Below, one piece after another: positions 61,301 through 64,000 of a stretch of 64,000 nucleotides of DNA (positions are counted from its first letter, which is position 1; every line of letters starts with the position of its first letter). This stretch comes from Oryza sativa Japonica Group (Eukaryota; Streptophyta; Magnoliopsida; Poales; Poaceae). Made by a program: the position numbers and the translations under genes. The stretch lies in NCBI RefSeq assembly GCF_034140825.1, contig NC_089035.1:32159501-32223500 (forward strand), written 5' to 3'. The notes beneath the pieces were generated by a model, which saw nothing but the letters and a program-made list of their open reading frames with translations, was not told where the DNA came from and did no database searches.

Positions 61301-63538
61301 CTTTCGCTACTAAAAGCTTTGAAAATCGCTTCATTTTTAAGCTGAGTAGCTCTTCGAACACCCAATCTTAGCTCACCATCATCACCCCTGCAAACGCTTA
61401 AAATGCTTCGTTAGAAAATATAGACAAGAAAGCATTAGCTTTATGGTTAACACCTGGATCAAGTGATTACCGGAGAAATAACACCGCGTCCCCTGAGACC
61501 AGTTTCTTTTTATTGACAAAGGAGCTCCATCCAGTTGTTAAAAGATGCCTGCGAGGTTGACCTGGAATGAAAAGAATGTTAAAAATTCATAATGTCATAC
61601 TTTGCTCCATCACATGCTATAACTACAAGATAACTTGTGCATTTCCCTTGTAATCAAAATGGAGATATTGGCTTGGACAACAATAAGATTGGAGAGCATC
61701 CTCTATCCACTGTTTCAAGGACACTACTATCTGAGCAAAATTGTACAGTTTTATTAACAGAAGTAATTTTCACTGCAGAGATAACACACCATATATAACA
61801 AAGTGATGGAAGTCACAAAAGAATAACATAAATTGTATCAGAAGATGAACTAGGAAGGAAATAATTTGCATCCTAGGGAATGGCAAAGACGACTGAACGC
61901 GCAGTTCAGACAGGCAAAACTACTGACCACTTAGAATGTCAAACATTCAAAGAGTTGAAAAGCTACACCTGCCATATATTTTGTAGCATTGACTAAAATA
62001 CTTCCTGACCTCTTTCAAAGCTAAAACAGTCACACATAATTTAGCAATGCTCTGTATATGCCCGATCATCAAACATGAGTATGACGTACAAGTTTCCGAT
62101 ACAAAGGTATCAAATCAAACATTTACTAGCAATTAAATAAATAGATTGTGTAACAAGGGCATTGCATATCCCTTATCAAGTACTCGGATGTCACCTCTAT
62201 AAATATGGCGGAACCTCCACTTTGCTCCATGCAAATCCTTGGCAACAAGCTCTTGAGAAGGCCTTAGCTGTTTGTGGTCCTATTAAGGCACGAAAGAAAA
62301 CAAACTTCGTTAGAGTTACATCACAAGACAAGCAGTCACTTGAAGAGTCAATAGGAAACAAATCAAACTTCTAATCTCATCACCAGAGGTGGAAAGCAAT
62401 CCTCAGCAGCCCGACGAGGAACAGAGAACCCTCCATGTGTGCTTGTATCAGAGGCCGTTAGTGTTTTGCAGAACATGTGCAGCATCCTGGACTTCCTTTC
62501 CTCATCACCATCCTCCATGTCATCCTCCCTTTCGATTCCACCACCATGCAAGTTCCTCTCAAATACCTGAACCAACCAAATGTACCATTGATAAATCAAA
62601 TCTGTTAATAGAATTTGTTATGCCAAAACAATTCATCGTATCGGTACAATATACAAATTAGAGGCATGATAGATGTGCTAAATGAAGCTACATTGTGCAG
62701 AGAAAACGGCACTCATACTATATCAAGCTGGCCAAGTAGATCTAGTAAGTCCCAAATTATGTGGCTCACTAAAATTAGAATGAACCAACAATGTCTATTT
62801 TTAGACATCCAATAAAAATCAAAGCTCATTCAACACCCATCACATTGCAGCTTATGCCACGCCCAAAGCTGAAAAGAGGATGCAGGCAACCAACATTTGA
62901 CGCCCCCAAGAATCTCATCCAATCCCCAATCCCGGAAGCACATGAATCAATAAGATAATTGAAGCAGCGTTGCACCTCGCCCTCCGCCCGCAGCGCCAGT
63001 CGCGCGTACACCTCGTCCGTCGCTGCATCCGCCTGCACAAAGTCCAGCATGTAAATGCAGCCCACCACGCGCGGCCTCACAGCGAAAACCCTACCACGAG
63101 CGACAGCGGTTCACTCACGCATAGCTCGACGTCCACGACGCGGCACGCCACGTGGGGAGGGAGGGCAACCGCCACCTCCCCGCGGATCCCGCCGCCGGCG
63201 CCGGCCGCGGAGAGGTGCCCCTGCGGCAGGTACACGACCGCGCTGCCCCGCCGCGGCAGCGACACCACCGGCCCAGCGCACGCGTGCCACAGATCCCGGC
63301 ACACCGGCCCCGGCGCCGGCGCGTCCTCCTCGCCGCCGCTCGCGGTGTTGTTGAGGTCGATGCCCATGGCGGTGGCACGCGCCCGGCCGCCTCCCGCCGC
63401 TGGGGATCCGGCCCAACAGTCGGTGGCTCGCTGCTCGCCGCCCCTCTCGGACGGCCAAGGGGGCCGGTAAAAAGAGGGGAGAGCCATCAGCGGCGGCCGC
63501 GAGGATGGGGAGGAGGAGGAGGATGCGGACGACGCCAT
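58376..63538 (-). CDS. ARF3: Auxin response factor, ARF3/ETTIN clade, 10 exons
   Basis: Exons 63119-63538, 62976-63032, 62384-62566, 62195-62279, 61471-61561, 61223-61387, 60986-61102, 60834-60909, 59301-59463 and 58376-59214 give 731 residues, the length I recall for rice ARF3. The B3 DNA-binding domain covers about 189-291 ([40 protein letters not shown]), flanked by a dimerisation region ([18 protein letters not shown]). The auxin-response domain follows ([28 protein letters not shown]). As in all ETTIN proteins there is no C-terminal PB1 domain. Exon 10 has two tasiR-ARF sites. The ATG at 63367 (codon 58, MGIDLNN, context GCCACCGCCATGG) matches the conserved ETTIN start better, so a 674-residue form is a serious alternative. 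Three upstream AUGs precede the first ATG. It acts in the nucleus in organ polarity and flower patterning. Confidence 0.96.
58931..58951 (-). promoter_or_regulatory. tasiR-ARF target site B in ARF3 exon 10
   Basis: The plus strand reads TTCTTGACCTTGCAAGACCT plus C, matching the 21-nt TAS3 tasiR-ARF except at the last base. It lies over codons for VLQGQE. Confidence 0.9.
59150..59170 (-). promoter_or_regulatory. tasiR-ARF target site A in ARF3 exon 10
   Basis: The plus strand reads TTCTTGACCTTGCAAGACC plus CT, matching tasiR-ARF except near its 3' end. It also encodes VLQGQE. The two sites are about 220 nt apart in one exon. Confidence 0.9.
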
Positions 63539-63570
63539 TAATGCCTCCGAGGGCGTCGCTCTCCAGCCAT
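63538..63570 (-). promoter_or_regulatory. Upstream ORF overlapping the first ARF3 ATG
   Basis: A 10-codon frame ([10 protein letters not shown]) ends in TAA whose last A is the first base of the in-frame ATG at 63538, forming TAATG. Such a layout suits termination-reinitiation. Whether the transcript includes it depends on the transcription start. Confidence 0.6.
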
Positions 63571-63584
63571 CTCCTGCTCAGCGC

Positions 63585-63602
63585 TCAGCCCGCCCAGCCC
63601 AT
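63585..63602 (-). promoter_or_regulatory. Upstream ORF, 5 codons, ARF3 leader
   Basis: MGWAG and TGA, out of frame with nothing downstream, in the ARF3 leader. Confidence 0.5.
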
Positions 63603-63659
63603 GCCCCCCCTGCTCCGCTCCTGCGGCGACCGCGCGCCCTCTTCCTTCCTCAGCTGCCG

Positions 63660-64000
63660 CTATCAATGCCGGTCGCTGTTGCCGCTGCTGCTGCTGATGC
63701 TGCTGCTACCCCGTCGCTGTGGCTAGCCTGCGACAATGCCCATGCCTTTATGACGCGGGCGTCGTGGTGGTGTCGTCTGTTCCGTCGCGAGCAGTGGCTG
63801 CTGCTGCTGCTGCTGGCTGGAGCGAGTCAGCGAGTGGGCGGGCTGCAACGGTGCGGTGCGGGTGAAGAGGCGACGGGTTGGTCGCGGTTTCCTTTTTCAC
63901 TTCGGTTTTAGCCCTTGGCGCGGTGCGGGGGCGTGCTGCAGCTGCAGCGCGTTTACTGGCTACTGTGGGGCGGCCGTAGTGCTGGCAGCTGCAACTTTGG
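63660..64000. other. ARF3 leader/promoter with CTG-CAG runs
   Basis: CTG-rich tracts (about 63680-63712 and 63799-63818) read as CAG on the ARF3 strand, in the probable 5' UTR. The window ends here. Confidence 0.5.
63723..63743 (-). promoter_or_regulatory. Upstream ORF, 6 codons, ARF3 leader
   Basis: MGIVAG and TAG. It is the most distal upstream AUG in the window; no further AUG is seen from 63744 to 64000 on this strand. Confidence 0.45.

Noticed and set aside
1-64000. CRISPR arrays, bacterial operons, riboswitches, phage or toxin systems
   Set aside because: The window is plainly plant nuclear DNA; the tandem repeats here lack spacer-repeat alternation and all genes are spliced host genes or intronless host genes.

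Overview
This is a plant nuclear window, almost certainly rice (Oryza sativa). The evidence is intron-rich genes with short GT-AG introns, GC-rich 5' exons, dense MITEs with Stowaway (CTCCCTCCG, TA duplication) and Tourist/PIF-like (TAA or TTA duplication) ends, and a Helitron. From memory, an ERF922-like ERF, a VOZ and a 731-residue ARF of the ETTIN clade in this order match rice chromosome 1 (ERF922, VOZ1, ARF3). That placement is recall, not a search.

Twelve protein-coding genes were spliced by hand; every model closes in frame. Left to right they are: RPL18A (-); a short glucosidase II beta-like membrane protein (-); an intronless ERF factor (+); LpxB lipid A disaccharide synthase (-); a TypA/BipA GTPase (+); a PDAP1/PP28 phosphoprotein (-); a VOZ zinc-finger factor (-); an RTN4IP1-like oxidoreductase (+); an OPA3-like protein (-); a UVR-motif plus SnoaL/NTF2-like protein (-); a class II O-methyltransferase (+); and an ARF3/ETTIN auxin response factor (-).

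1-5.1 kb holds RPL18A with a telo-box/site II promoter and the glucosidase II beta-like gene. 5.1-8.4 kb is repeat-rich, including a 770-bp Harbinger-like element built of minisatellites. 8.5-23.6 kb holds the ERF gene, then LpxB and TypA head to head across a 286-bp shared promoter; both proteins look mitochondrial and bacterial in origin. 23.6-33 kb is PDAP1 between MITE-filled spacers. 33-50.3 kb holds VOZ, RTN4IP1-like, OPA3-like and UVR/SnoaL genes. 51.3-58.4 kb holds the O-methyltransferase, whose 3' flank is a tandem array of about 226-bp units split by a 4.5-kb Helitron that inserted exactly between A and T. 58.4-64 kb holds ARF3 with two tasiR-ARF target sites and three upstream AUGs, one with its stop codon overlapping the first in-frame ATG.

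Three of the 62 introns use GC instead of GT as 5' splice site (TypA, VOZ, OPA3-like). No tRNA, rRNA, CRISPR array or bacterial-type operon was found. I did not find a convincing wholly new system; the most interesting points are the ARF3 leader, the Helitron/array structure, the GC-AG introns and the LpxB-TypA pair.
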